A DNA stretch of 64,000 bases, taken from positions 124,001 to 188,000 of the forward strand of contig NZ_JAUOQR010000007.1 in assembly GCF_030547185.1 (NCBI RefSeq), given 5' to 3'. Position 1 is the stretch's first letter. Each line of letters starts with the position of its first letter. The translations under genes and the position numbers were made by a program. Source of the stretch: Neptuniibacter sp. 1_MG-2023. GTDB taxonomy: Bacteria; Pseudomonadota; Gammaproteobacteria; Pseudomonadales; Balneatricaceae. Positions 17,141 to 26,722 of the stretch are shown piece after piece. The notes under the pieces were generated by a model. The model was not told the DNA's origin. It searched no databases and saw only the letters and a program-made list of their open reading frames with translations.

Positions 17141-18046
17141 TTAGCTTTGGATTAAAGATAAGCGTGTTTTTAATCTAGGGGCTGCCCATTCAATAAAGTA
17201 CCGACTCCTTGATGAGAGTAAGCGTGAGTGAGGGTAAACCAAATTCACTGGTACAGGATCGGGTTCAAAGCTCTCAAGTACCGGTGTTAGCTCTCCTGAA
17301 GCAATTCTCTGGTCGACTTGATAACTTAAAAACTGGCAATAGCCTAACCCTTGGGCGCAAGCATCTAGCGCTGTTTCAATATGATTCGTTTTAAAAGGGC
17401 CCGATACGCTTATTTTGTGTACTTTTCCGGTTTCTTTAAATGCCCACTCAGAGTGCGATTTTAGTCCTGTAAGCCTTATACATTGGTAATCGGATAGTTC
17501 AGTGGGGGCGCTAGGTATACCTGCTTTTTGAATGTATGCAGGGCTAGCGCAGACCTTATAACGGATATGACCTATTTGTTTAGCAATTAAAGTTGAATCG
17601 GGGAGTTGGCCTATGCGCAGGGCTATATCCATACCTTCTTCAATAAGATCTACAACACGATCGAGGAGTAGAAGCTCAACTTCGGTTTCAGGAAAGGTGG
17701 TTAAAAAGTCATTAATAATAGGTGCTAGGTGTAGACGCCCGAAGGTCATGGGGGCGGTAATACGTATTTTTCCACTCGGTTTTATTTGCCGTTGAGTCAG
17801 TGCATTTTCTGCGTCTTCCACCTCAAGGAGTATTTGTCGGCAGCGCTGACAGTAGTCACGTCCCTCTTCAGTGAGGGTCAGGCGTCTAGTGGTTCTATAA
17901 AGTAGTTGAACGCCTAAGGTATTTTCTAAAGCGGCAAGGGCTCTCACTACGGATGATTGTGACATCGATAGTTTATCCGCTGCGCCATTTAAACTACCGC
18001 TTTCAACAATTTTTACAAAAATAGCCATCGCTTTAAGTTTATTCAT
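17141..18046 (-). CDS. LysR-family transcriptional regulator
   Basis: 301 residues. N-terminal winged helix-turn-helix (MAIFVKIVESGSLNGAADKLSMSQSSVVRALAALENTLGVQLLYRTTRRLTLTEEG region, about 8-64) followed by a periplasmic-binding-like effector domain. It is transcribed away from the PNPOx-like/GST pair, and the intergenic space holds a dyad TAATGC-N7-GCATTA with the T-N11-A core of a LysR box. The likely target is that pair. Effector unknown. Confidence 0.9.
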   Translation of the reverse strand: MNKLKAMAIFVKIVESGSLNGAADKLSMSQSSVVRALAALENTLGVQLLYRTTRRLTLTEEGRDYCQRCRQILLEVEDAENALTQRQIKPSGKIRITAPMTFGRLHLAPIINDFLTTFPETEVELLLLDRVVDLIEEGMDIALRIGQLPDSTLIAKQIGHIRYKVCASPAYIQKAGIPSAPTELSDYQCIRLTGLKSHSEWAFKETGKVHKISVSGPFKTNHIETALDACAQGLGYCQFLSYQVDQRIASGELTPVLESFEPDPVPVNLVYPHSRLLSSRSRYFIEWAAPRLKTRLSLIQS

Positions 18047-18056
18047 GTTTTTATAT

Positions 18057-18075
18057 TAATGCGTAAATTGCATTA
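18057..18075. promoter_or_regulatory. LysR-type operator between divergent genes
   Basis: Perfect inverted repeat TAATGC (18057-18062), 7 nt, GCATTA (18070-18075). It contains the T-N11-A LysR consensus (T18060 to A18072) and lies 10 nt from the LysR start codon and 81 nt from the PNPOx-like start. Confidence 0.6.
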
Positions 18076-18156
18076 GTTAAAGTCATCTATTTATCTTTAT
18101 TGCTATAAATGAATAAACAATAATGATGATAACCTAATAGAGTAAACGAGAGATCG

Positions 18157-18735
18157 ATGGCCCACCGTTTTAGTGAGTTAACATTCACCCCCGCCGTAGA
18201 ATCAATACAGCAGCATTTTGGCAGTTTTGAAAAGATGCAGCAGATGCGTGGGCGTATGCCGGACTTTGATCGTTTAAGAGAACGGGAGTGTGCCTTTATA
18301 TCGCAGCGAGATAGTTTTTATATGGCAACGGTTTCTGAAAATGATTGGCCATATATTCAACATCGAGGCGGCCCTCTCGGTTTTTTACAGATCATTAACG
18401 ATCGATGCTTAGCCTTTGCTAATTATCGAGGTAATTCTCAATATCAAACGCTTGGCAATAGCACGCATAACAATAAGGTGGCGTTGTTCTTAGTAGACTA
18501 CGCTAATAAGCGCCGGTTAAAAATTTTAGGCCGAATGCGTATTTATTTTCTCGATGACCTATCCGAGCGGTTAAAGCCGGTTATGGACTATTGCAGTGAA
18601 AAGGAGCGTGTCGAATCGATCATCGAGATTGAGTTGGAAGCCTTTGATTGGAACTGTTCACAATATTTGACACCTCGTTTTAGTGAGGAACAGCTGCTAG
18701 AGCTCGGGGTAATAAAACAAGGAGATTTAACATGA
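18157..18735 (+). CDS. pyridoxamine 5'-phosphate oxidase-like flavoprotein
   Basis: 192 residues. ISQRDSFYMATVSENDWPYIQHRGGPLGFLQII matches the FMN-binding split-barrel start of PNPOx-related proteins, followed by FANYRGNSQYQTLGN and NNKVALFLVDYANKRRLKILGRMRIYF. It is not the housekeeping PdxH, which has a different C-terminus. Probably an FMN- or F420-type oxidoreductase or general stress flavoprotein. Its stop overlaps the GST start by 4 nt, so the two are translationally coupled. Confidence 0.8.
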   Translation: MAHRFSELTFTPAVESIQQHFGSFEKMQQMRGRMPDFDRLRERECAFISQRDSFYMATVSENDWPYIQHRGGPLGFLQIINDRCLAFANYRGNSQYQTLGNSTHNNKVALFLVDYANKRRLKILGRMRIYFLDDLSERLKPVMDYCSEKERVESIIEIELEAFDWNCSQYLTPRFSEEQLLELGVIKQGDLT

Positions 18736-19325
18736 AGCTTTATGATCTTGAGTTATCGGGTAACTGTTACAAAGCCCGTTTATTTGCTGCATTAGCGGGT
18801 ATTAAACTAGAGTTAGTTCCCGTCGATTTTATGGCCGGTGAACATAAACAATCACCAGTGATTGACTTAAACCCATTAGGGGAGCTTCCTGTTTTAACTG
18901 ATGGGGAGGTTGTGATAAGAGATTCCCAAGCTATTTTGGTTTATCTTGCTGGGAAATATGCTGATGAAAGTTGGTACCCTAAAACGCCTGCTGAGCAAGC
19001 TGAAGTTATACAGTGGCTGTCGACGGCGGCGAATGAGGTACAGAATGGCCCAGGTGCTGCACGGCTTGTGGATAAGTTTGGATTCGATCTGCATAAAGAA
19101 AGTGCATTAGCCGTTGCGGCTAAAATTTTACCTATTCTTGAAGCTCAGCTGACTGAGCATGAATGGTTAGCTTTAGATCGCCCAACAATTGCTGACTGTG
19201 CTGTGATGCCTTATGTAGGCTTATCCCATGAAGGGGGTGTTTCTTTAGAAAGTTATCCACATATTCGGGCATGGATAAACCGCATAAAAGCCTTACCTGG
19301 CTTTATTTCTATGCCGGAACTCTAG
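18732..19325 (+). CDS. glutathione S-transferase
   Basis: 197 residues. N-terminal thioredoxin-like domain with LSGNCYKARLFAALAGI, cis-proline region LGELPVL and the glutathione-contact motif VIRDSQAILVYLAGKY, then an all-helical C-terminal domain with DRPTIADCAVMPYV. SGNCYKA places a serine or cysteine near the usual catalytic position, typical of beta- or theta-like bacterial GSTs. Coupled to the PNPOx-like gene, it suggests detoxification of an electrophile. The substrate is unknown. Confidence 0.88.
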   Translation: MKLYDLELSGNCYKARLFAALAGIKLELVPVDFMAGEHKQSPVIDLNPLGELPVLTDGEVVIRDSQAILVYLAGKYADESWYPKTPAEQAEVIQWLSTAANEVQNGPGAARLVDKFGFDLHKESALAVAAKILPILEAQLTEHEWLALDRPTIADCAVMPYVGLSHEGGVSLESYPHIRAWINRIKALPGFISMPEL

Positions 19326-19327
19326 TA

Positions 19328-20836
19328 TTAGGTGTTGAGGATAACTCTATTACGGCCCAGTTCTTTAGCTTTATAGAGTGCTCTATCTGTCTGTTCGATT
19401 AAGTCGTTCGGGCAGATATCTTCAGATGGTTTACAGCTCGCAATACCAATACTAACTGTCACAATCTTTTTGTCGCCAGCGTTTAGATGTTTGATCTGTA
19501 AGGCTTCAATATTTGCACGAACCTTTTCAGCAAGGATCTTCGCCCCTTCCAGAGTACTTTCTGGGAGTATGACGGCAAACTCTTCACCACCATATCTATA
19601 AACAGAATCTTCAGCCCGTTTAACCGTTTTTTTAATGGCCTGCGCAATGGTTCTTAAGCAGCCGTCGCCTGCTAAGTGTCCATATTGATCATTAAAAGAT
19701 TTGAAATGGTCTACATCGAGCATAAGAAGCACTAAGTTACGTTTAGAGCGTTGTGCTCTACGCCACTCAGCGTCAATGCTACGGTCAAATTCGCGACGAT
19801 TATTCACTTGAGTAAGGCCATCTATGCGCGCAGAACGGGCCAGCTTATCTTGGGACTGTTTCATCTGCATTAGAATCTGTATGCGGGATTGTAAAACAGC
19901 GGCTGGGCGGGTCAGATACATGAAATCAGAAGCGCCAGCATTGTAAGCTTCTAGCTCACGCTGATCATCGTTCTCTTGATTGATGAACGCGACAGGGATA
20001 GATAATTCGTCTTGGTTACTTGTGACATCCCTGCATAGTGAAAACATGCTATCCCATTGATTTTCTGTACTTAACATCAATAATGCTGGGTGGTCTTTAT
20101 GTAGTAGCTGTTTTAATTCTGAAAGGTTTGAGGGTAAAAGAATGTTGTAGTCGTTACGTAAAGAGGCGATCAAGGGCCAAATATTTTCTATATTATGGTC
20201 ACAGTATATTGCGATGGTTTGCTGTAGAGGTTTCGTTTTAACTTCGCCACGAATCTCTAGTGTACTGATCTCTTCGCCTTTAAAGAACGCTTTCAAATCA
20301 TCAGGGCTAGGCAAACCAAGGGAGGTTCGGCCATCTGAACTACAGATCACTGGAATTCTTAAGTTAAAGTTGCCATCTTCCCAACTTTTTTGCCATTGGG
20401 CTAAAAGGTTTTCTTGTGCTTCTTCTATTGTGACTTCTGCAGGCAACCCTGCTGCGATGAGACAGTCATAGATAACAGGTACATCAGCTATATCTAAACC
20501 GTCAATCCAGAGCGCGCGATAAAGTAAATGGCGTAATTTAATAGATTTTTCTAGGTCATGTTCTGCTGCTTGGATGACACAGAGGTTAGCAAAATGGCTA
20601 TCACTTCTTCTTTGCGGTAGAGCAACGTCTATATGAGGAACGCGACTGCGAACGACAAATACGTCGCTCGCTAATTCTGCTTGGTTTTCAGCGGTTTTAT
20701 TGTAGATAGCAATATCGGGTGCATGCTCAACTAAACGCCAATCTACCTGGGGTAATAGGCCGAATTCATGTAACTGTTCATGCAAGGCATAACAGAAAGG
20801 ACAGTTTAGATCAGCGTAGACAGTGTATTGCAGCAT
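19328..20836 (-). CDS. DsbA-like/pseudo-receiver/GGDEF fusion (diguanylate cyclase)
   Basis: 502 residues without signal peptide or membrane segment, so cytoplasmic. Residues 1-195 resemble the DsbA/FrnE thioredoxin fold: YADLNCPFCYALHEQL with a C12-P-F-C15 redox motif, then a helical insert with LRHLLYRALW. Residues about 205-335 look like a receiver that lost its function: LLMLS where the phosphoacceptor aspartate should be, and LTRP instead of TKP. Residues 340-502 are a complete diguanylate cyclase: DGLTQVNNRREFD, GGEEF at 416-420 and an RxxD product-inhibition site (R407-D410). A redox-controlled c-di-GMP synthase is a plausible reading. It abuts the GST gene tail to tail (2 nt). Confidence 0.85.
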   Translation of the reverse strand: MLQYTVYADLNCPFCYALHEQLHEFGLLPQVDWRLVEHAPDIAIYNKTAENQAELASDVFVVRSRVPHIDVALPQRRSDSHFANLCVIQAAEHDLEKSIKLRHLLYRALWIDGLDIADVPVIYDCLIAAGLPAEVTIEEAQENLLAQWQKSWEDGNFNLRIPVICSSDGRTSLGLPSPDDLKAFFKGEEISTLEIRGEVKTKPLQQTIAIYCDHNIENIWPLIASLRNDYNILLPSNLSELKQLLHKDHPALLMLSTENQWDSMFSLCRDVTSNQDELSIPVAFINQENDDQRELEAYNAGASDFMYLTRPAAVLQSRIQILMQMKQSQDKLARSARIDGLTQVNNRREFDRSIDAEWRRAQRSKRNLVLLMLDVDHFKSFNDQYGHLAGDGCLRTIAQAIKKTVKRAEDSVYRYGGEEFAVILPESTLEGAKILAEKVRANIEALQIKHLNAGDKKIVTVSIGIASCKPSEDICPNDLIEQTDRALYKAKELGRNRVILNT

Positions 20837-20956
20837 AAAGGTCCTAAATCCGAGAACAGCTAAGCATCTACACGTCTTTATAAACTTTGATGTTTAAGCT
20901 GATATATTACGTTGTGATCATTATATCGACCAATCGCTGTAGAACTTTGAGATTAA

Positions 20957-20985
20957 CCAAAAAAAACAGCCCGAAGGCTGTTTTA
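20957..20985 (-). terminator. terminator after phoU
   Basis: On the minus strand a 7-bp stem AACAGCC / GGCTGTT with a 4-nt TTCG loop (20965-20982) is followed by a run of eight T. It closes the pstCAB-phoU transcript about 30 nt after the phoU stop. Confidence 0.88.
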
Positions 20986-21015
20986 TCGTATCGTCTAGTG
21001 ATGAAATAGACTTAC

Positions 21016-21753
21016 TTATTCTTGCTCATCAGTATCTGGATTAACGGCACGTTTTATCTGCTTAAGGCTACCGTGACGAACATCGGTACCACTAACTAAG
21101 TAGATAAGGTGAGTTGCCATCGCTCGGGCATGTTCTGAGATACGTTCTAAGCTACGCAGTACCCAAATTACATTCATAACGCTAGAGATTGAGCGCGGAT
21201 CTTCCATCATAAATGTTGCAAGAGAGCGCATCGCTGAGCGATATTCCTGATCGACAGATTTATCCATTTTCGCCACACGGTACGCTAGCTCAGTATCGTT
21301 GCGAGCAAATGCGGTTAATACATCTTTAACCATCTCACGGACTAAATTACCAATATGGCGAACCTCTTGGTAGCCGCGAGGAGAGCTGCCTTCTTCAACC
21401 AACTCAATGGCATGGCGGCAGATACGGCTAGCTTCATCGCCCATTCCTTCCAAGTCGGATACGGCTTTTGAGACAGCGATAATTAAACGCAAATCACTCG
21501 CAGCCGGTTGGCGACGAGCAATAATTGTTGTGCACTGCTCATCAATAAGGACTTCCATCTCGTTAGTTTGCTTATCAACTCGACGAGATTGTTCAGCTAA
21601 TTCAGCATCGCCATTTAGTAGCGCATCGATACAATCGTGAACTTGACGCTCGACCACGCCGCCCATGGTAAGAAGCTGGGTACGAATCTGTTCCAGCTCT
21701 TCATTGAATTGCTGGGAGATATGCGTGGAATAATCTTCTGTTTTAAGTTCCAT
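21016..21753 (-). CDS. phoU: phosphate signalling protein PhoU
   Basis: 245 residues, all-helical, with two related three-helix bundles. The typical motifs HISQQFNEELEQIRTQLLTMGG, ALLNGDAELAEQSRRVD, LRLIIAVSKAVSDLEGMGDEASRI and the second-repeat ALLARNDTELA-like segment are visible. PhoU links the Pst transporter to PhoR and represses the regulon when phosphate is plentiful. Last gene of the pst operon, 20 nt after pstB. Confidence 0.96.
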   Translation of the reverse strand: MELKTEDYSTHISQQFNEELEQIRTQLLTMGGVVERQVHDCIDALLNGDAELAEQSRRVDKQTNEMEVLIDEQCTTIIARRQPAASDLRLIIAVSKAVSDLEGMGDEASRICRHAIELVEEGSSPRGYQEVRHIGNLVREMVKDVLTAFARNDTELAYRVAKMDKSVDQEYRSAMRSLATFMMEDPRSISSVMNVIWVLRSLERISEHARAMATHLIYLVSGTDVRHGSLKQIKRAVNPDTDEQE

Positions 21754-21773
21754 GTTATTTATCCTTTCCCCAA

Positions 21774-22607
21774 TTAACCGTAGCGGCCAGTGATGTAGTC
21801 TTCAGTTTGTTTCTTTTCAGGGTTAGTGAAAAGCGTATCGGTTACACCAAATTCAATCAGATCACCCATATACATGAAAGCCGTGTAATCAGATACACGC
21901 GCTGCCTGCTGCATGTTGTGAGTTACGATCACGATGGTGAAATCTTTCTTCAGTTCGTGGATCAACTCTTCAATTTTCAGTGTAGATATTGGGTCTAACG
22001 CTGAAGCGGGCTCATCTAATAGCAATACTTCAGGTTTTACCGCAATGGTACGTGCAATAACGAGACGCTGTTGCTGACCACCGGACATACCCAATGCACT
22101 TTCATGTAGACGATCTTTTACTTCATCCCAAAGTGCCGCTGATTTAAGTGCCCATTCAACGGTTTCATCAATAATGCGTTTTTTGGTGACACCTTGAATA
22201 CGAAGGCCGTAAGCTACATTTTCGTAAATCGATTTAGGAAATGGATTAGGTTTCTGGAAAACCATACCAACTCGGCGACGTAGTTCAGCAATTTCTACGC
22301 TACGATCATAGATGTTGTTTTCATCTAGAAGAATTTGGCCCGTGATACGACAGTCATCAACCAAATCATTCATGCGATTGAAACAGCGTAGTAAAGTTGA
22401 TTTACCACACCCTGATGGCCCAATAAATGCGGTTACGCGGTTCTTTGGGATTTGCATATCAATACCATGTAAGGCTTCATTATCGCCGTAACATAATTTT
22501 AGATCTTTCACCTCAAGTGCAAGGGTTTCTTCCTCGAGGTTTAATACTTGGTTATCACGCTGTAAAGAAGAGATATCAATTGCGTGTGTTTTAGCTTCGC
22601 TAGTCAT
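21774..22607 (-). CDS. pstB: phosphate ABC transporter ATP-binding protein PstB
   Basis: 277 residues. Walker [22 protein letters not shown] (the PstB-specific NDL insertion), Q loop [20 protein letters not shown], signature MSGGQQQRL, Walker [14 protein letters not shown] and switch histidine in VTHNMQQA. An N-terminal extension of about 30 residues precedes the ABC core. It energises phosphate import through PstC and PstA. Confidence 0.97.
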   Translation of the reverse strand: MTSEAKTHAIDISSLQRDNQVLNLEEETLALEVKDLKLCYGDNEALHGIDMQIPKNRVTAFIGPSGCGKSTLLRCFNRMNDLVDDCRITGQILLDENNIYDRSVEIAELRRRVGMVFQKPNPFPKSIYENVAYGLRIQGVTKKRIIDETVEWALKSAALWDEVKDRLHESALGMSGGQQQRLVIARTIAVKPEVLLLDEPASALDPISTLKIEELIHELKKDFTIVIVTHNMQQAARVSDYTAFMYMGDLIEFGVTDTLFTNPEKKQTEDYITGRYG

Positions 22608-22644
22608 TTTAGCAACCTTTTAAAAAATTAAGTCCGACTTCTAG

Positions 22645-24333
22645 TTACATTTCAAGCGCTTTGAATTTTTCACGCAGGTGATTTCGAATCTGAATTGCTG
22701 TCAAATTCAGCAATGCGATTACGATCACTAGCAGAAGCGCCGTTGCGTATACCAGCGGACGAGCCGCTTCAACGTTAGGGCTTTGGAAACCTACATCGTA
22801 GATATGGAAGCCCAAGTGCATAAATTTCTGATCTAAATGTAGATATGGGTAGTTCAAATCCAATGGTAGGCTTGGTGCAAGTTTGACCACACCAACCAAC
22901 ATTAATGGCGCTACCTCACCGGCCGCTCGCGCAATAGCCAGTATGACACCGGTCATTATGGCGGGGCTTGCCATTGGAATAACGATTTTCATTAATGTTT
23001 CGAATTTCGTTGCACCTAGAGCTAAAGAGCCTTCACGAACTGCGCGAGGGATACGTGTTAAGCCCTCTTCAGTCGCAACGATAACCACTGGAACTGTTAA
23101 CAGTGCCAATGTAATAGAAGCCCACATAAGGCCCGGTGTTCCGAATGTCGGAGCCGGCTTTGCTTCTGGGAAGAAGGCGTCATCTATATGACCACCTAAA
23201 AAGTAAACAAAGAAACCAAGACCAAATACACCGTAAACGATCGACGGTACACCCGCTAAGTTGTTTACCGCGATGCGGATAAGGCGTGTAACAAACCCTT
23301 GTCTTGCATATTCACGTAAGTATACAGCCGCAATCACACCAAAGGGTGTAACGATAACAGACATGATGAGAACCATCATTACTGTACCGAAGATTGCAGG
23401 GAAGATACCCCCTTCAGTGTTAGCTTCACGTGGATCTGTTGAGACGAACTCCCAAAGTTTTTGGAAGTAGTGCACAAGTTTGCCACCAAGGCCCATATCA
23501 TTCGGCAGGAAAGCACGGACAATTGCTGCTATTTTTAATTCAACAACTTGTCCATTAGCGATCTCAGCGGTAATGCTGTCACGATTAATCGCTTTATATA
23601 GTGCGAGTAGTTCACTCTGAAGACTCTCGTATTCAGCATCTAACTCTAGACGGCGATCCGTAATTGCTTGATAGGGTGCAGTCTCTACGACCTCTTTTAG
23701 CTGCAATGAGCGTTCTTTCAAACGAAGACGTTCAAGCTCATAGTTGATTGAGCTAATTTCGCCCTTCTCAATATGATCAATCTTCTCTTGAATTGACGTC
23801 ACCCGCTCAATACGGTTTTGTAAGGCATCCCATAAAATCTGGTATTCAGGGCTGCTTTCGTAACCGTCATGGCTAGCAACTAATTTCCCTTCTTCCTTAA
23901 TGCCGCGAAGGTAACCGTAAAAATTACCCCATTCACGACGTTCTGCCGTAAATAACATTTCCGGTTTTTCTTTGTTTCCAAGAAAATCATCGATAATCCA
24001 AATGAAATCGGTACCACCGTGATCACGGTTACCTACTTTCATAAGGGAACGATGCATCTCTTCAACATTTTCAGCAACGGTTACACCGCTTCCTCGCAGT
24101 TGTTCTGCTGGAACGATTTCTGTTTGTACGCGTTCACCAATTAGACGAACACTGTGATCATTTTCGACATAGGTACCTTGAACTACATCGGCAGGCCAGA
24201 AATGTCCCAAACCACGAACGGCAATTAGGGAAAGCAACCCAATTACCATGATTAGACAGATCGCAACGGCACCGGCATTAAGCCATACCCAAGGTGCGCC
24301 GGATTTTGTCCATTCTGAAAAAGACTGTCGCAT
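22645..24333 (-). CDS. pstA: phosphate ABC transporter permease PstA, long form
   Basis: 562 residues against about 296 in E. coli. TM1 lies at about 17-40, then about 260 residues that should be periplasmic and include a coiled-coil-like stretch (about 180-245), and then the conserved permease core from about 304 with the cytoplasmic loop EEGLTRIPRAVREGSLALGATKFET (the EAA-type contact to PstB). Long PstA proteins occur in Pseudomonas and relatives. Encoded 26 nt after pstC and 37 nt before pstB. Confidence 0.94.
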   Translation of the reverse strand: MRQSFSEWTKSGAPWVWLNAGAVAICLIMVIGLLSLIAVRGLGHFWPADVVQGTYVENDHSVRLIGERVQTEIVPAEQLRGSGVTVAENVEEMHRSLMKVGNRDHGGTDFIWIIDDFLGNKEKPEMLFTAERREWGNFYGYLRGIKEEGKLVASHDGYESSPEYQILWDALQNRIERVTSIQEKIDHIEKGEISSINYELERLRLKERSLQLKEVVETAPYQAITDRRLELDAEYESLQSELLALYKAINRDSITAEIANGQVVELKIAAIVRAFLPNDMGLGGKLVHYFQKLWEFVSTDPREANTEGGIFPAIFGTVMMVLIMSVIVTPFGVIAAVYLREYARQGFVTRLIRIAVNNLAGVPSIVYGVFGLGFFVYFLGGHIDDAFFPEAKPAPTFGTPGLMWASITLALLTVPVVIVATEEGLTRIPRAVREGSLALGATKFETLMKIVIPMASPAIMTGVILAIARAAGEVAPLMLVGVVKLAPSLPLDLNYPYLHLDQKFMHLGFHIYDVGFQSPNVEAARPLVYATALLLVIVIALLNLTAIQIRNHLREKFKALEM

Positions 24334-24359
24334 TAGAATTATCCTCTATTACGCACGGG

Positions 24360-26633
24360 TTAAAGTGAGCCGTATTTCTTACGCAAGCGCTGACGAACCA
24401 GCTCCGCTAGCGTATTCACCATAAAGGTGAATATGAACAATACGAACGCGGCTAAGAACAAGATACGGAAGTGGGTGCTACCTACTTCAGACTCTGGCAT
24501 CTCAACAGCTATATTGGCTGCCAAGGTACGCATGCCTTCAAAGATATTCACATCCATGATCGGCGTATTACCTGTCGCCATTAATACGATCATTGTTTCA
24601 CCGACTGCACGACCCATACCGATCATTACCGCAGAAAAAATACCTGGGCTTGCGGTCGGCATAACAACACGCACTAATGTTTGCCATGGGGTTGCACCTA
24701 GAGCTAATGAGCCATAGGACAAGTGTTTTGGCACAGCAAATATCGCATCCTCTGTAATTGAGAAGATGGTTGGGATAATTGCAAAGCCCATGGCCACACC
24801 CACAACAAGCGCGTTACGTTGGTCGTAAGGAATACCTAACTCACTGGTTACCCAGTAACGCATCTCCGTACCGAATAGCATCTGCTCTAAATATGGCGCT
24901 ATAGCAAAGCTAAAGTAGGTTGCTAAGATAATAACGGGTACTAATAGAGCGGCATCCCAGCCATCAGGTATAAGGTACCTAATTGATTTTGGTGCCCCAG
25001 ACCAAGCATAAGCGAAGGCGATAATCGCCGCGGGCAGAACAAGGAGTGTGACAAATATTCCGGCGAGGTTGACCTCCATAAAAGGCGCTAACCATAAGCC
25101 TGCTAAGAAACCTAAGATAACAGTTGGTAAAGCCTCCATTAACTCAATGAAAGGTTTTACCTTGCGGCGCATCGCTGGAACCATGAAATAAGCGGTATAA
25201 ATAGCCCCGCAAATCGCGAGCGGTGTGCCAAATAGCATGGCATAGAATGCCGCTTTAAGAGTACCAAACGCTAGAGGCATCAAGCTGTATTTAGGTTCAA
25301 AGTCATTTGTAGAAGCAGAGGACTGCCAAGTGTACTCAGGCTCTTCATAGCCTTCGTACCAAACTTTTTCCCAAATAGCGCTCCATGAAATTTCAGGATG
25401 CTCGTTATGAATCGCCCATAAGGTTAGCTGATTATTCTGTTCTACTAGCAGTGCGTTAGAACGCGGCGCTAGTGCAATCATATCGGCATTGCCTTCAGTG
25501 ATTGCTGCACTTAATGAGGTACGATGTGCCGTTGTGCTGTAGAACGACAGTTGTCCCTGTTCAGAGATAGTGACAAAACCTTTACGGCGGTGTTCAATCG
25601 AGATTGAGCTCACCGCAGTATTACCATTTTCGAAACTACGAACCTTAGTCATCACCCATTGGTTTTTATCATTACGTACTAAAAACCACTGGCTGGTTAC
25701 ACCTAGATCATCAGAGATAAGCAGTGAGTTACCCCCTAGTAGCATTTCGAATGAAGTAATATTGCCGGTAGTCGCGTCAATAAGCTGAGTAATAGCGGGG
25801 CCGCCTTCAGCCTTCATATTAACAATACCCAGCTTGCCCCCATCACTTGCGATCATCATCCAGCTGCGATCAGGCATTAATAAAAGCTTTTTCGCTGAGA
25901 TGTTCATGTTAGGTAGCGCAAAGGAGTTGGTTTCTGCAGACACTTCATCGGTGATGATATTGAGTGAAAGTGTCACTTCTGTAGCTGTCAGCTTAGATTT
26001 CTGACCACCAACGATTGTCCATTCGTCTTCACCACCATTTAAGGCGAGAACGTCCACCGGACCTTCACTTATAGTGATTGGCTCAGCGCCAAGAGGGTAA
26101 ACGACCTCAGGCGTAATGACACGAATATCATTAGGGTAGGTGGATTTGTAGAACTGCTTAAATACTAGCGCTTCACCGTTGCTGAAACCTAAGGCAAAAA
26201 TACCACTGTATTCTGACGCAATAGCAAAGCTAGTAACGGTTGCACCGGCAGGAACATTAATAGTCTCCTGCTTGATTACATCACCGTTAAGCGTATTGAA
26301 GAAAACAAGTTGGCCTAGATCTGTGATCCGTAAACCTATTTCCGCTTGCTCTTCCATCGTAAGGTAAAGCGTCTTACCTTCGCCTGGGACTGAATAGGGA
26401 GCAACCTGTTGATTATTCTCCTGCCACCTTTCTATATCTGCTGATTCAAATAGAGGCGCTACTTCATAGAGTAGATAGAAGAAGATCAACAGAATGGCTA
26501 CGATTACACTGATTCCACCGAAGGCTATGCCTGCCGCTGCAAACTTATCTTTCAGTGCGCGTATGCTTCTGTTTCGCTTAGCGGATGGGGTATTAAAATC
26601 CAACTCGGCTGAAGCTATATTGTCTTTACTCAT
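24360..26633 (-). CDS. pstC: phosphate ABC transporter permease PstC, long form
   Basis: 757 residues against about 319 in E. coli. TM1 is at about 35-62. Residues about 65-440 form a large, strand-rich extracytoplasmic region with repeated short segments of the type found in beta-propellers (TSFAIASEYSGIFALGFSNGEALVF). The permease core begins near 448, with the contact loop EDAIFAVPKHLSYGSLALGATPWQT. Pseudomonads also have an enlarged PstC. A PHO-box-like promoter lies directly upstream. Confidence 0.94.
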   Translation of the reverse strand: MSKDNIASAELDFNTPSAKRNRSIRALKDKFAAAGIAFGGISVIVAILLIFFYLLYEVAPLFESADIERWQENNQQVAPYSVPGEGKTLYLTMEEQAEIGLRITDLGQLVFFNTLNGDVIKQETINVPAGATVTSFAIASEYSGIFALGFSNGEALVFKQFYKSTYPNDIRVITPEVVYPLGAEPITISEGPVDVLALNGGEDEWTIVGGQKSKLTATEVTLSLNIITDEVSAETNSFALPNMNISAKKLLLMPDRSWMMIASDGGKLGIVNMKAEGGPAITQLIDATTGNITSFEMLLGGNSLLISDDLGVTSQWFLVRNDKNQWVMTKVRSFENGNTAVSSISIEHRRKGFVTISEQGQLSFYSTTAHRTSLSAAITEGNADMIALAPRSNALLVEQNNQLTLWAIHNEHPEISWSAIWEKVWYEGYEEPEYTWQSSASTNDFEPKYSLMPLAFGTLKAAFYAMLFGTPLAICGAIYTAYFMVPAMRRKVKPFIELMEALPTVILGFLAGLWLAPFMEVNLAGIFVTLLVLPAAIIAFAYAWSGAPKSIRYLIPDGWDAALLVPVIILATYFSFAIAPYLEQMLFGTEMRYWVTSELGIPYDQRNALVVGVAMGFAIIPTIFSITEDAIFAVPKHLSYGSLALGATPWQTLVRVVMPTASPGIFSAVMIGMGRAVGETMIVLMATGNTPIMDVNIFEGMRTLAANIAVEMPESEVGSTHFRILFLAAFVLFIFTFMVNTLAELVRQRLRKKYGSL

Positions 26634-26672
26634 GGCGCGTTGGTCCTGAGGTTAACTGAATTTACGGCGCGT

Positions 26673-26706
26673 ACAATATTAAAAGTTTGTTACACCAATG
26701 TTACAG
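26673..26706 (-). promoter_or_regulatory. putative PHO-box promoter of pstCAB-phoU
   Basis: Minus-strand reading: CTGTAAC-ATTG-GTGTAAC (26689-26706), 11-nt period, then exactly 10 nt, then TATTGT (26673-26678) as -10. It lies between pstS and pstC, so the permease genes can be expressed independently of pstS. Confidence 0.7.
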
Positions 26707-26722
26707 AGGGTGCTTTAAGCGA

